Part shown: in pieces, positions 8,453 through 15,877 of the stretch | Numbering within the stretch: position 1 is the first letter of the stretch | Layout of the letters: the number at the start of each line of letters is the position of its first letter | Source of the DNA: an uncultured Eubacterium sp. | Lineage (GTDB): Bacteria > Bacillota > Clostridia > Peptostreptococcales > Anaerovoracaceae | Length of the DNA: 64,000 nt | Direction: 5' to 3' | NCBI GenBank assembly: GCA_946555345.1 | Contig: CAMNSS010000003.1 | Span: 72,080-136,079, forward strand | The notes under the pieces: model-generated | Told to the model about the DNA's origin: nothing | Seen by the model: only the letters and a program-made list of their open reading frames with translations | Databases searched by the model: none | Program-made: the position numbers and the translations under genes

Positions 8453-9082
8453 CTAATCATTTTGTTCATACTTCATTTTCAGGGCTTCTTCCAGGCTTTT
8501 CGGATCTTCATCCGCATCCTGTTCGCCCTTTGGGAGTCCGCCAGTGTTGAGCGGCCTGTATCCGCCGCCCTCCCCGGCTTCACTTTCAAACATTTTCGGG
8601 AACTGCGTTTTAAGCCCTTCAAGCCTTGCGTCCCATCCCTTGATGCCGCCGTTTTCATCAAGCTCCAGCGCCTCGCCCTTTTCCTTGGCGGCCTCATTGA
8701 GTTTAAACGCCAGGTAATCCACATCGGCTGCCTTTTCGGACAGCAGCGCCACCTTGATTGCGGATTGCAGTTTTGTTTTTTCCAGTTCCGCCTGAAGGCC
8801 GGCAACCTGCCCCTCGTATCCAGCGATCCTCTCCTGGAGCCCTTCATCGCCCTTTGCGCTTTTTTTGAGCTGCGCAATCAGTTCGTTTGCGGATTGCAAT
8901 TCCGCCGCCTGGCCGCCATGCTCCGCTTTCAAGGCTTCATATTTTGCTTTGCTGACATACCCGCCTTCCGATAAGTCCGCATACCTTACGTGCTTGAGCT
9001 GGTCCGGCTCGTTCCCATTTACTTCATCAATCCTTGCTTTGACCTGTGCATACAGCTCTGCTCCCAATAATTCCCCTAATTT
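8453..9082 (-). CDS. Capsid scaffold protein (phage minor structural protein GP20 family)
   Basis: A 209-residue protein from the ATG at 9082 (MKLGELLG), preceded by GGAAAGGAAAAA; the open frame extends 19 codons further up but without a ribosome site. After an N-terminal LLGAELYAQVKARIDE segment comes a long coiled coil (residues about 40-130, rich in A, E, K, Q) and an acidic, glycine-rich tail. That architecture, plus its place just before the capsid gene, identifies the GP20 scaffold family, which guides procapsid assembly and then leaves. Confidence 0.85.
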   Translation of the reverse strand, partial: KLGELLGAELYAQVKARIDEVNGNEPDQLKHVRYADLSEGGYVSKAKYEALKAEHGGQAAELQSANELIAQLKKSAKGDEGLQERIAGYEGQVAGLQAELEKTKLQSAIKVALLSEKAADVDYLAFKLNEAAKEKGEALELDENGGIKGWDARLEGLKTQFPKMFESEAGEGGGYRPLNTGGLPKGEQDADEDPKSLEEALKMKYEQND

Positions 9083-9190
9083 CATTTTTTCCTTTCCAGT
9101 CGCTGCCTTTGCGCGCCTGTGCGCCAGTTTTTCAGTCATGGCGCAGGACTTATTTTGGGCGGTTTATGTGCCATGCCCGGGGCAGTTTCC

Positions 9191-9220
9191 ATATAACAAA
9201 AGGCAGCCGCGCTGGCTGCC
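9191..9220 (-). terminator. Intrinsic terminator after the tail-collar gene
   Basis: On the minus strand GGCAGCC, loop AGCGC, GGCTGCC, then TTTTGTTATAT. It sits 19 nt past the collar gene stop (9239) and before the scaffold gene, so collar transcripts end here. Confidence 0.8.
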
Positions 9221-9238
9221 TTAAATTAACGCATCATG

Positions 9239-10483
9239 TCAGCAGTATTTAATGCACCACAGAACCGAGGTGTTCGTAGGGCGGGACGTGTACCGCAGCA
9301 GATTGTGGCTCGGCGTGTACGTTGCGCCCCTGCCCATGTCAAGGCCGGTAAGCGGCGATGACCTGACCGCCTTGTCTATGTAGTAACATTCGTTGTACTC
9401 CGCAGTCCCGTCACGGAACAAATACAGCTTGTTCTGGGAAGCGCCCACTGCCGTGTAGGGGAACTCCGTCGGGTGCTGGTGAACGCCTGCGGCGCTTCCC
9501 GCCCCCGTTTTCCTTGCCCCTTCCCCCGCGCCCCGCAGGAACTCGCCCCGCAGGTCAGGGACGGCAAAGGTCGCCGCGCCGTCGCCGCCAAAGTAATTTG
9601 CGGCCTTGAACTGCTCCTTAAAGTGCGCCGCCAGGAGCGGGTAATCCGCTGCCTGGTACTGCGCGCCGTCACAGGCGAGGTATCCTGCCGGGGCTGCCAG
9701 GCCCATGTAGCTTATCACCGTCCCCACGGGGGCGCTGTCATTCCGCAGGTTCGGGGTGGTTATGGTCCCCGCTTTGTTTACAATGTTCAGCCTGTATTCC
9801 CTATCAGTGTCGGCGCCCACTTCTATGGACGGCGTGTACCCGTCCTCGCCGTCCTGCCCGTCTTCGCCCTTGTCCCCCTTTTCGCCTTGGATGCCGGGAA
9901 CGCCCTGCTTGCCTTGCGGCAGGAGGCCTGCGTCCACCACGGAATGGTCCGTCAGCGTCACGACCAGATGCCCTGCCCCGTCTATCCCGACGGACTTTAT
10001 CCCCCTGCCGTTTCCCTGAAGGGGATTCCTTTCAAGGTACGAGCTTACCGCATCCGCGATTTTCCCCGCCAGGGATTCGCCCTCCTGGAAACTGTTGAAC
10101 TGCGCCATGATCTGCTGGTAAACGTCCGGCGTCGGCGGGGCGCTTTCCCCGGCTTCCGCCTTCCCGCTTTCCTTGACGGGCAGCGGTTTTTCCATCATGG
10201 CCGTGGTTGCCACGGAATCACCGCACATCCCCTCGGCATAGACGGCAAGCCGCCCCGCCCCTGCAAGCGCTTCATGCGGGATCATGCAGGACCGTGTTTC
10301 ATCAAGCAGCGCCTTCCGGCTTTCCCCCGTGTCCAGGTTGGTAAATGTTGCCGTTACCGCGCGCCCTTCCCAGCCCCCGTCAAAAGAAAATTCCGCTTTC
10401 AAAAAGTTCACCGAATCCGCCGCCACAAAGCGGTGGCTGGTGCAGGATATGGCCTGGTTTTTGACCTTAAATTTTACTGGCAT
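9239..10483 (-). CDS. Tail-collar/receptor-binding protein with collagen-like stretch
   Basis: A 414-residue protein. Residues 1-100 are a beta-rich attachment domain resembling baseplate/upper-fibre N-termini; 120-150 form a helix; 191-216 contain Gly-X-Y triplets (GKQGVPGIQGEKGDKG); 253-320 form a phage tail-collar domain (PVGTVISYMG, CDG, VPDLRGEFLRGAG); the end (NTSVLWCIKYC) is the usual C-terminus of collar fibres. Known role: trimeric fibre that recognises the host surface. It is unusual to find it between the MuF and scaffold genes instead of with the tail genes; terminators on both sides make it a self-contained cassette. Start at 10483 preceded by GGACGGGGAGTTGAA. Confidence 0.85.
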   Translation of the reverse strand: MPVKFKVKNQAISCTSHRFVAADSVNFLKAEFSFDGGWEGRAVTATFTNLDTGESRKALLDETRSCMIPHEALAGAGRLAVYAEGMCGDSVATTAMMEKPLPVKESGKAEAGESAPPTPDVYQQIMAQFNSFQEGESLAGKIADAVSSYLERNPLQGNGRGIKSVGIDGAGHLVVTLTDHSVVDAGLLPQGKQGVPGIQGEKGDKGEDGQDGEDGYTPSIEVGADTDREYRLNIVNKAGTITTPNLRNDSAPVGTVISYMGLAAPAGYLACDGAQYQAADYPLLAAHFKEQFKAANYFGGDGAATFAVPDLRGEFLRGAGEGARKTGAGSAAGVHQHPTEFPYTAVGASQNKLYLFRDGTAEYNECYYIDKAVRSSPLTGLDMGRGATYTPSHNLLRYTSRPTNTSVLWCIKYC

Positions 10484-10558
10484 TTCAACTCCCCGTCCTC
10501 AATATGCTTTATGCTGTACAAAAATCTATTCTGCATCAAACGCAGGGTTTTCCCTGCA

Positions 10559-10582
10559 CAAAAAAACCAGCCTCCTGGCTGG
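10559..10582 (-). terminator. Intrinsic terminator between toxin locus and collar gene (in repeat copy A)
   Basis: Minus strand: CCAGCC, loop AGGA, GGCTGG, then TTTTTTTGTG. It closes the toxin/immunity locus transcript and isolates the collar cassette. Confidence 0.8.
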
Positions 10583-10610
10583 CCTTGGCGGCAATGCGTT
10601 TATAAAAAAA

Positions 10611-10826
10611 TTAGAACGGATCTCGGGGCGGTATTCTAAAATCAATGTAATCCGTATGCACGCCGTTTACTTCAAAAGGGTTGCTCCTGGGTGCGCCCGA
10701 TTCCAGGAGCAATTCAAAGTAATGCGCCCTTATTTCAGCATCAAAATCCAACTCCTTGAAAAGCGGTTTGTTTTTGCAATATTCCTCATATGTGCCAATA
10801 GCCAAAAACTGTTCTTTTAAATTCAT
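10611..10826 (-). CDS. Probable immunity protein 3, copy A
   Basis: A 71-residue acidic protein, MNLKEQFLAIGTYEEYCKNK at its start, about 85 percent identical by eye to the copy at 12,296-12,514. Its ATG overlaps the TGA of the upstream toxin-tail remnant (ATGA), so it was translated with that toxin. Small acidic proteins directly after a polymorphic toxin domain are normally the cognate immunity protein; here the cognate toxin is reduced to its last 40 or so codons. Role as immunity is inference. Confidence 0.65.
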   Translation of the reverse strand: MNLKEQFLAIGTYEEYCKNKPLFKELDFDAEIRAHYFELLLESGAPRSNPFEVNGVHTDYIDFRIPPRDPF

Positions 10827-10950
10827 TCCAAAGCTCCTTCGATTAAATCAATTGCCATTTTATCTGCTAAGTTATCCCTGTCATTTTTGTCCCTGCGCCC
10901 TGCGCTATGCTTGATAAGGAAACAGCAAATGCCAACGGGACGGCACTAAA
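10823..10950 (-). pseudogene. C-terminal remnant of a third toxin domain, copy A
   Basis: Read on the minus strand, a frame ending in DNLADKMAIDLIEGALE and a TGA overlaps the start of the immunity gene. Upstream it contains HSAGRRDKNDRD. No start codon with a ribosome site belongs to it. It looks like the tail of a displaced polymorphic toxin retained with its immunity gene. The toxin type cannot be told from what remains. Confidence 0.6.
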
Positions 10951-10979
10951 AAGTGTCCTGTATCTGCTACAAAATGCTT

Positions 10980-11162
10980 TTAATATTCAATGTCGTCCAA
11001 TTCCAAAAATCCGGAATCATACACATCCCTGTTGTTTTTAATGCATTTCCTAATAATCTCAATCATGTCTGATTCGCCTGATGTCCTATATGGAAACGTT
11101 GGGAATTCATCGCCAAACTTCGCTTTATATGCTGCCAGTGCTTTTTCTAACGCCTTGCTCAT
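10980..11162 (-). CDS. Probable immunity protein 2
   Basis: A 60-residue protein (MSKALEKALAAYKAKFGDEF at the start, ending FLELDDIEY) whose ATG overlaps the stop of the displaced toxin at 11,159, so the two are translationally coupled. It is small and acidic towards the end, as immunity proteins of MuF-linked toxins often are. No catalytic motif is visible. Immunity function against the adjacent HExxH domain is inferred from coupling and size. Confidence 0.65.
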   Translation of the reverse strand: MSKALEKALAAYKAKFGDEFPTFPYRTSGESDMIEIIRKCIKNNRDVYDSGFLELDDIEY

Positions 11163-12241
11163 TTCTTCACCCCTTTCAATATCTTTAAAAATGCCTTATA
11201 ACTGTTAGGCAGATACTTTTTTACATATTCAAGGCTTTTGCCGCCGTTGGTAACTGCTTCCACGATGTTCGCCCACATTTCAGACGCTGCTCCGTAGGTT
11301 CTACAAATTGCCTTGACTTTTACCTGTGATGATGCATCGTAGCCTAATTCTTGATATGCTTCTTTCATCATTTTTTCAAGCCCCATCGACTTAATCTTGT
11401 CATACTTTCTATTGTAGTATTTATTACCGTGTCCCCACCTAATACGAGTATCAAATAGCCCATCAATAGCGTCTTGCACACCTGCAGACGCATCGTCTGC
11501 ATATAATTCTGCTTTAGCGTCAGCTGTGAGAATCTTCTTCAGATGCTTTTTATCCGCTCTCACACCTTCAAGAAAGTCATCGCTGCTACTGGCTTTCTTT
11601 TCTATAAAATGTGCAAACAAAGGACTTTTGGACTGAATCTTTTCAATCTCTCCAAAATCAACCGTAAACCTTACTACATCATCGAAATAATGCCCACACT
11701 CGTGCGCAAGCGTTGAAAACTTTCCTTTTTCTGCCGAATCAAAATCAAATTCAATGCTTTTGCTTGACGGCTTATAAGCACCGCCATTTTTCACCCTTTT
11801 GATAGATTGCAAATTGCCAAAGTGGTGAGCATAAAGGTTGGCAACGTCAGGGCTTTTTGACAGAATGTCAATATATTCGTCATAATCGTCTGCCGACAAT
11901 GCCCCTTGCAGCGTCTTTGTATTTGCCTTTAGTTCTGTTAGATCTATTTTACCGCTTTTCCGCACCCTTTTAAAGTTGTTTTTTAAGCAAGTAAAGTATT
12001 TTCTCTTAAACTCACCAAAATCCTTCGCCTTGTCCAGCCCGAAATAAGCCGGCCTTTTTTCTGCGCTTTCAGTTCTTCCCCGCCCAAATCCTGCCTTGCC
12101 CTTTGCAACAGCGCACAATGTCTCCTTCTGGTTCATTGGGATGATATGCGGCATCCCCTGCCCTTGCAGGTCTTGCATTGCCCCAACAAAGCCGTTCTCT
12201 TTTGGCCCTCTTTCCCCTGCGCCCTGCGCTATGCGTTGCAT
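11159..12241 (-). pseudogene. Displaced MuF toxin cassette with HExxH metallopeptidase-like domain
   Basis: The frame continues to a TTG at 12,277, but the ATG at 12,241 is the more likely start if it is translated; it lies just after the terminator hairpin. It carries a 23-residue piece matching the MuF protein (GFVGAMQDLQGQGMPHIIPM), skips the MuF domain, rejoins at the shared linker AYFGLDKAKDFGEFK, and then has a toxin domain with AHECGHYFD (zinc-binding HExxH), a later GVQDAIDGLFDTRIRWGHG block and ASEMWANIVEA as possible third ligand. This is the form of an orphan toxin module left behind when a new C-terminus took over the parent gene. It may be silent, or serve as a reserve for recombination. 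Confidence 0.75.
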
Positions 12242-12243
12242 GG

Positions 12244-12265
12244 CAAAAACCAGCCTCCGGGCTGG
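12244..12265 (-). terminator. Terminator-like hairpin in repeat copy B
   Basis: Minus strand: CCAGCC, loop CGGA, GGCTGG, then TTTTTGCC. It matches the hairpin of copy A, but its U-tract is shorter. It would separate the intact MuF-toxin transcript from the displaced cassette. Confidence 0.6.
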
Positions 12266-12295
12266 CCTTGGCGGCAATGCGTTTATAAAAAAAAA

Positions 12296-12514
12296 TTAGA
12301 ACGGATCTTGGGGCGGTATTCTAAAATCAATGTTATCCGTATGCACGCCGTTTACTTCAAAAGGGTCGCTCCTGGGGGCGCCCGATTCCAGGAGCAATTC
12401 AATATAATGCGCCCCTATTTCATCATCATTAAAGTCCAACTCCTTGAAAAGCGGTTTATTTTTGCAATATTCCTCATATGTGCCAATAGCCAAAAACTGT
12501 TCTTTTAAATTCAT
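12296..12514 (-). CDS. Probable immunity protein 3, copy B
   Basis: A 72-residue acidic protein, paralogue of the one at 10,611-10,826, with the same ATGA overlap with a toxin-tail remnant. It ends DFRIPPQDPF. Keeping two copies of the same immunity gene, but no full toxin for it, suggests protection against related phages or strains that carry that toxin; this is inference. Confidence 0.65.
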   Translation of the reverse strand: MNLKEQFLAIGTYEEYCKNKPLFKELDFNDDEIGAHYIELLLESGAPRSDPFEVNGVHTDNIDFRIPPQDPF

Positions 12515-12640
12515 TCCAAAGCTCCTTCGATTAAATCAATTACCATTTTATCTGCTAAGTTATCCCTGTCATTCTTTTCCCTGCGCCCTGCGCTATGCTT
12601 TGTAAGGAAACAGCAAATGCCAACGGGACGGCACAAAAAA
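12511..12640 (-). pseudogene. C-terminal remnant of a third toxin domain, copy B
   Basis: Minus-strand frame ending DNLADKMVIDLIEGALE, identical to copy A except for V in place of A, with HSAGRREKNDRD upstream. The frame overlaps the immunity start by ATGA. It has no start of its own. Confidence 0.6.
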
Positions 12641-12672
12641 ACACCCTGCATCTGCTGCAAAATGCTTTTAAA

Positions 12673-12861
12673 TTATTCACCAAAATCATCACACATCATA
12701 CACACTACTTCCAAGTATCCAAAAGGTGCGAACAATTCTTTTTCCTCTTTTGGTGCATCACTGTCCAAAAATTCAAGAATTTCCGCCTTTATGTCAAGCC
12801 ATTCTGCAGCAGTGAGGTCTTTGCCGTGCCTTATTCTATTTACCATTTCATGTGCGTCCAT
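12673..12861 (-). CDS. Probable immunity protein 1
   Basis: A 62-residue acidic protein (MDAHEMVNRIRHGKDL at the start, CMMCDDFGE at the end), beginning 6 nt after the stop of the MuF-toxin gene. Size, acidity and coupling are those of immunity proteins for polymorphic toxins. No similarity to the other two probable immunity proteins is visible, as expected if each matches a different toxin domain. Confidence 0.65.
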   Translation of the reverse strand: MDAHEMVNRIRHGKDLTAAEWLDIKAEILEFLDSDAPKEEKELFAPFGYLEVVCMMCDDFGE

Positions 12862-12867
12862 ACTGTT

Positions 12868-14379
12868 CTACCTTAACTCTTCAATCAAATCATTTACACG
12901 CTCATAATTATCGATAGAAACACTTTTCATGTTTTTCATCAGAATATTATAGGCCTTTTTTTCTAACCAGTCAATTCTTTCTGGAACAGGCATTTTGATT
13001 AGCTGTTTTCCAAACTCATAATCGGTGTTTTCTATCTTTAGTATTTCATTTATCTGCCTTAAAATATTAACATCATTATCATACGCTGATTTTATTATTA
13101 TAATATTTTCTTTTTTGCAAATTTCCTGCGCCACCAGCTGCACCGTGGCTTCTTCAATTTTCGCAAAAGCTTTGTATATTTTCTTGCCTTTTTTTCTGCT
13201 ATAAAGACTGATTGACCGCGCGTGGAGCTGTTCGTGTAATACGATTATTGGGGCAGTTGTCATCTTAGTTAATATATCGCAATTCCACTTCTTTCCCCAT
13301 GTATTTACAAAGTCATTCACTATGGTATTGCCGCTCCATTTACCCGCTATATCCGTGTGTTTGTTTGCGATATGCCCCATTTCTTTAGTCAGGGCTTTTA
13401 CTTCCTTTTCAGTATACTTTTTTAATCCACCAGTTATGTTTGCCTTATATGATGGGATATCATCAGCCACCTTCAAATATTTCTTCTTAAAATCGCCAAA
13501 ATCCTTTGCCTTGTCCAGCCCGAAATATGCAGCCCTTTCTTTCAGCGCTTCCAGTTCGTCTTCATCCAAAGCCCATTTTGCCCTTTGCAGCAACGCGCAG
13601 CGGCAGTTGATGTCTTCTTCCGGCCTGCCGAAGCCCCCGGGATGCATGGCCTTTTTCCCGTCTATCTCGAACGGCTCGTCAAGCTCCCTGGTCTGACCGT
13701 CAAGTTTGCGGTGGTTTTTCCTTGTCCTCCCGTCAAGGGCGGCGTCCCACTGTTTCACCACGTCTGCCCCGGCCTTCCTGGCCTTGTGCTGCGCATCGGC
13801 CGCAGCCCTGCACTGTATCCTGTGCGCTTCCGTCCTTGCGATCCGCATTGCCTTGTTCCTGCCTATCCCGGCATGGGCGGCAATGTTCCGGGCGATGTCG
13901 GCATACGGCAAGGATGATGCGATCCCCCTGCTTATCTCTGCCGCAACCTGCCTTTTCAGCTCCCCCGCATTTTTGCCAAGAGTCCCGTGCAAGCCTCCCG
14001 AAAGCGGCGTCCCATGCCGGGCGGCTTCTGCCGCCTGTTCCCGGTCCATTGGAATGACAAGCGGCATCCCCTGCCCTTGCAGGTCGTACATTGTGCCAAC
14101 AAACCCGTCCTCGTATGCCCCAGCCAAGTAAGCCGATATCGTCGCAAATTCATCCGACTGGAGTTTTTCCAGTATTCCTTCAATCCCGCCATGCAAGGAT
14201 TTTTGGTATCCCGCCTGGTAGATGGCGTGCTGCATATCTGCGCCTTGCCTGCCCATGAGCTGCCCAAGCTTTTCATTGATGCCTGAAAGCGCAGTGCGGT
14301 AACCCTGTTTCAGTTTCCTGAGTACCTCCCTCTCGCTCTCAAGAAACTGCTGCTGCACTTCCTTCTGGCATTTATTCAT
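12868..14379 (-). CDS. MuF head morphogenesis protein with C-terminal HExxH toxin domain
   Basis: The ATG at 14,379 (MNKCQKE) has AGGCAGG upstream at good spacing; a GTG three codons earlier is possible. In the longer numbering, residues 1-140 are helical, 145-265 form the MuF domain (ARTEAHRIQ, W-D-A-A-L-D-G-R-T-R-x-x-H, HPGGFGRPEEDINCRC), 287-303 are the linker AYFGLDKAKDFGDFKKKY, and 304-506 form a C-terminal domain with LHEQLHARS (HExxH at 385-389) and a later E-E-A-T-V-Q-L-V-A-Q-E helix that could give the third zinc ligand. MuF proteins sit in the head and can be injected; MuF proteins with toxin C-termini are a known temperate-phage toxin family. The start overlaps the portal stop. Confidence 0.85.
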   Translation of the reverse strand: MNKCQKEVQQQFLESEREVLRKLKQGYRTALSGINEKLGQLMGRQGADMQHAIYQAGYQKSLHGGIEGILEKLQSDEFATISAYLAGAYEDGFVGTMYDLQGQGMPLVIPMDREQAAEAARHGTPLSGGLHGTLGKNAGELKRQVAAEISRGIASSLPYADIARNIAAHAGIGRNKAMRIARTEAHRIQCRAAADAQHKARKAGADVVKQWDAALDGRTRKNHRKLDGQTRELDEPFEIDGKKAMHPGGFGRPEEDINCRCALLQRAKWALDEDELEALKERAAYFGLDKAKDFGDFKKKYLKVADDIPSYKANITGGLKKYTEKEVKALTKEMGHIANKHTDIAGKWSGNTIVNDFVNTWGKKWNCDILTKMTTAPIIVLHEQLHARSISLYSRKKGKKIYKAFAKIEEATVQLVAQEICKKENIIIIKSAYDNDVNILRQINEILKIENTDYEFGKQLIKMPVPERIDWLEKKAYNILMKNMKSVSIDNYERVNDLIEELR

Positions 14380-15850
14380 CAGCATCACCTGCCTGGCTTT
14401 CTATTGCCTTGGCAATCCGCTGCTGTGCATCCCTGATTTCATGCTCCGCTTCGTCAGGGTCTGGAAGCCTGCCCTTGATTTCCCCGTAGTTTATTTCAAG
14501 CACGTCGCAGATGTTCTGCATCAGCGTTTCATTGTCAAGGTGCGCAGCCAGGTTCAGGAGCGTATTGACCCGGGTCTGCTGCTCCTGGGCCTCCGCCAGC
14601 GCATTCTGCGCATTTTCCTGTGCATTCGTCATGATCTCGGGCTTAAAGCAGAATTTCACTTGCGATGCCTTGTAATCGGTCTTGTTCTGGCTGTTTATTT
14701 CCCTGATGGCCACCTTTAAAATCTGGCGCAGGAACTGCTTCAGCTGTATGGTGATCTTGCCGCAGCGCAGCTCCAGCAGGGAATACGCCGCCTTGATCGC
14801 TATGTTCGTGGTGGACGCAGTGTCCTTCAGCCCTGCCATGTTCAGCCCCATGCCAAAACGGTAAATGTTTTTCTCATCGAGTTCAAGCTTCGCTTTCCGC
14901 GCCTCATATGGCACGTCAACCGTCTTGATCTCCACGCCCGCGCCGGCATCGGTGCTTTCCATGCCGATGATTTTCTTCGTTTTCAGGTTCTGCTGCAATG
15001 CCCCGAGGTCGTCCCCCTCAAAGCCCCTCACCACATGGATTGGCGTGTCGAAGTCTATGAGGTTGTTGGAAAGCGCCGAGGCCATCAGGTCATAATCGTC
15101 TATGAGCGGCTTCACTGTTTCCAAGCAGCTCCGCCTCTTCTTGTTGTTGTCAAGCCTGAAAAACGGGAGGAATCCCGTCTGCTTCCAGTGCAGGCTTCCG
15201 TCATCCCTGCAGTAGGCGGCGTGCGGGACCGGGTTGACACGCACCTCTTCATCCCGCACGATTTCGCCGCTCTCCGCCTGGCAGAAATACTCAATGCATT
15301 CGGCATCGAACACAAGCACCTTCCACTGCCTGCGCCCGTCCTTGTCCACGCGGTCAAGGTATTTGTAAATCCTGTGGTCCTTCCCGTCTTCCGCAAACCT
15401 GCCTTCCACCTCGACCACGCCGAGGCTGTCCGCATTTTCAAAAACCAGCCGGTCATCATCGCCTTTATGTGCGTACATATAATCAAAGCCCTTGGCCTGC
15501 ATCCCGGCTATCGTTTCGGAAAGTTCCGCCATGAACGTCTCGTTGTCGTTAAAATACAAGTCAAGCTGCTCCTGCAGGGCCGGGTCGTCCGCCCTGAATA
15601 TGCCCCCGCTCCCCGACAGGACGTGCTGCACCGCCTGGTCCACCAGCTCAGCAAAGAACGGGTGCGGGATCTTCACGTTCGCACGCGCTTTGTCCTCCTG
15701 CAATATGCCGTCAGCATCGTAGTAAAAGAGCCTGTAATCCAGGATGTCGTGCTTCCCTTCATAGTACCGCTGCCCCTTCCTTGCGCGCCGTTTCCTGCTG
15801 GAATTCCTGTCTTCATCAAGGAACTTCTTAATTTCCGCTGTTTTAAGCAA
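14372..15850 (-). CDS. Portal protein (SPP1 gp6-like)
   Basis: A 492-residue protein between the large terminase and MuF genes. The N-terminus reads RKRRARKGQRYYEGKHDIL, the characteristic start of the SPP1-type portal family; later blocks include HPFFAELVDQAVQHVLSG, FRLDNNKKRRSCLETVKPLI and DYDLMASALSNNL, all typical of this family. The C-terminus is glutamine-rich and acidic. Known role: dodecameric ring at one capsid vertex, through which DNA is packaged and leaves. Confidence 0.92.
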   Translation of the reverse strand: MLKTAEIKKFLDEDRNSSRKRRARKGQRYYEGKHDILDYRLFYYDADGILQEDKARANVKIPHPFFAELVDQAVQHVLSGSGGIFRADDPALQEQLDLYFNDNETFMAELSETIAGMQAKGFDYMYAHKGDDDRLVFENADSLGVVEVEGRFAEDGKDHRIYKYLDRVDKDGRRQWKVLVFDAECIEYFCQAESGEIVRDEEVRVNPVPHAAYCRDDGSLHWKQTGFLPFFRLDNNKKRRSCLETVKPLIDDYDLMASALSNNLIDFDTPIHVVRGFEGDDLGALQQNLKTKKIIGMESTDAGAGVEIKTVDVPYEARKAKLELDEKNIYRFGMGLNMAGLKDTASTTNIAIKAAYSLLELRCGKITIQLKQFLRQILKVAIREINSQNKTDYKASQVKFCFKPEIMTNAQENAQNALAEAQEQQTRVNTLLNLAAHLDNETLMQNICDVLEINYGEIKGRLPDPDEAEHEIRDAQQRIAKAIESQAGDADE

Positions 15851-15877
15851 TCCGTCACCCCATTCAAAAAAGCCCCG

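Larger units (their letters stand above)
10563..10982. repeat. Direct repeat copy A (about 0.42 kb)
   Basis: Nearly the same sequence as 12,245-12,672, in the same orientation. It starts right at the stop of the neighbouring immunity gene and ends at the terminator. Each copy holds a toxin-tail remnant, a 71/72-residue probable immunity gene and the terminator. Small indels and substitutions (for example D-A-E for N-D-D-E in the immunity protein) show that the copies have begun to diverge. Confidence 0.9.
12245..12672. repeat. Direct repeat copy B (about 0.43 kb)
   Basis: Same content and orientation as 10,563-10,982. The outer edge again lies exactly at the end of an immunity gene (stop at 12,673). 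Together the two copies flank the 1.26-kb displaced toxin/immunity cassette. Confidence 0.9.

Noticed and set aside
9239..10483. Diversity-generating retroelement target in the collar protein
   Set aside because: The C-terminus resembles some variable proteins, but no reverse transcriptase or adenine-specific template repeat is present nearby.
9473..10639. 388-codon plus-strand frame opposite the collar gene
   Set aside because: High GC and biased codon use create open antisense frames; the collar protein domains on the minus strand are clear.
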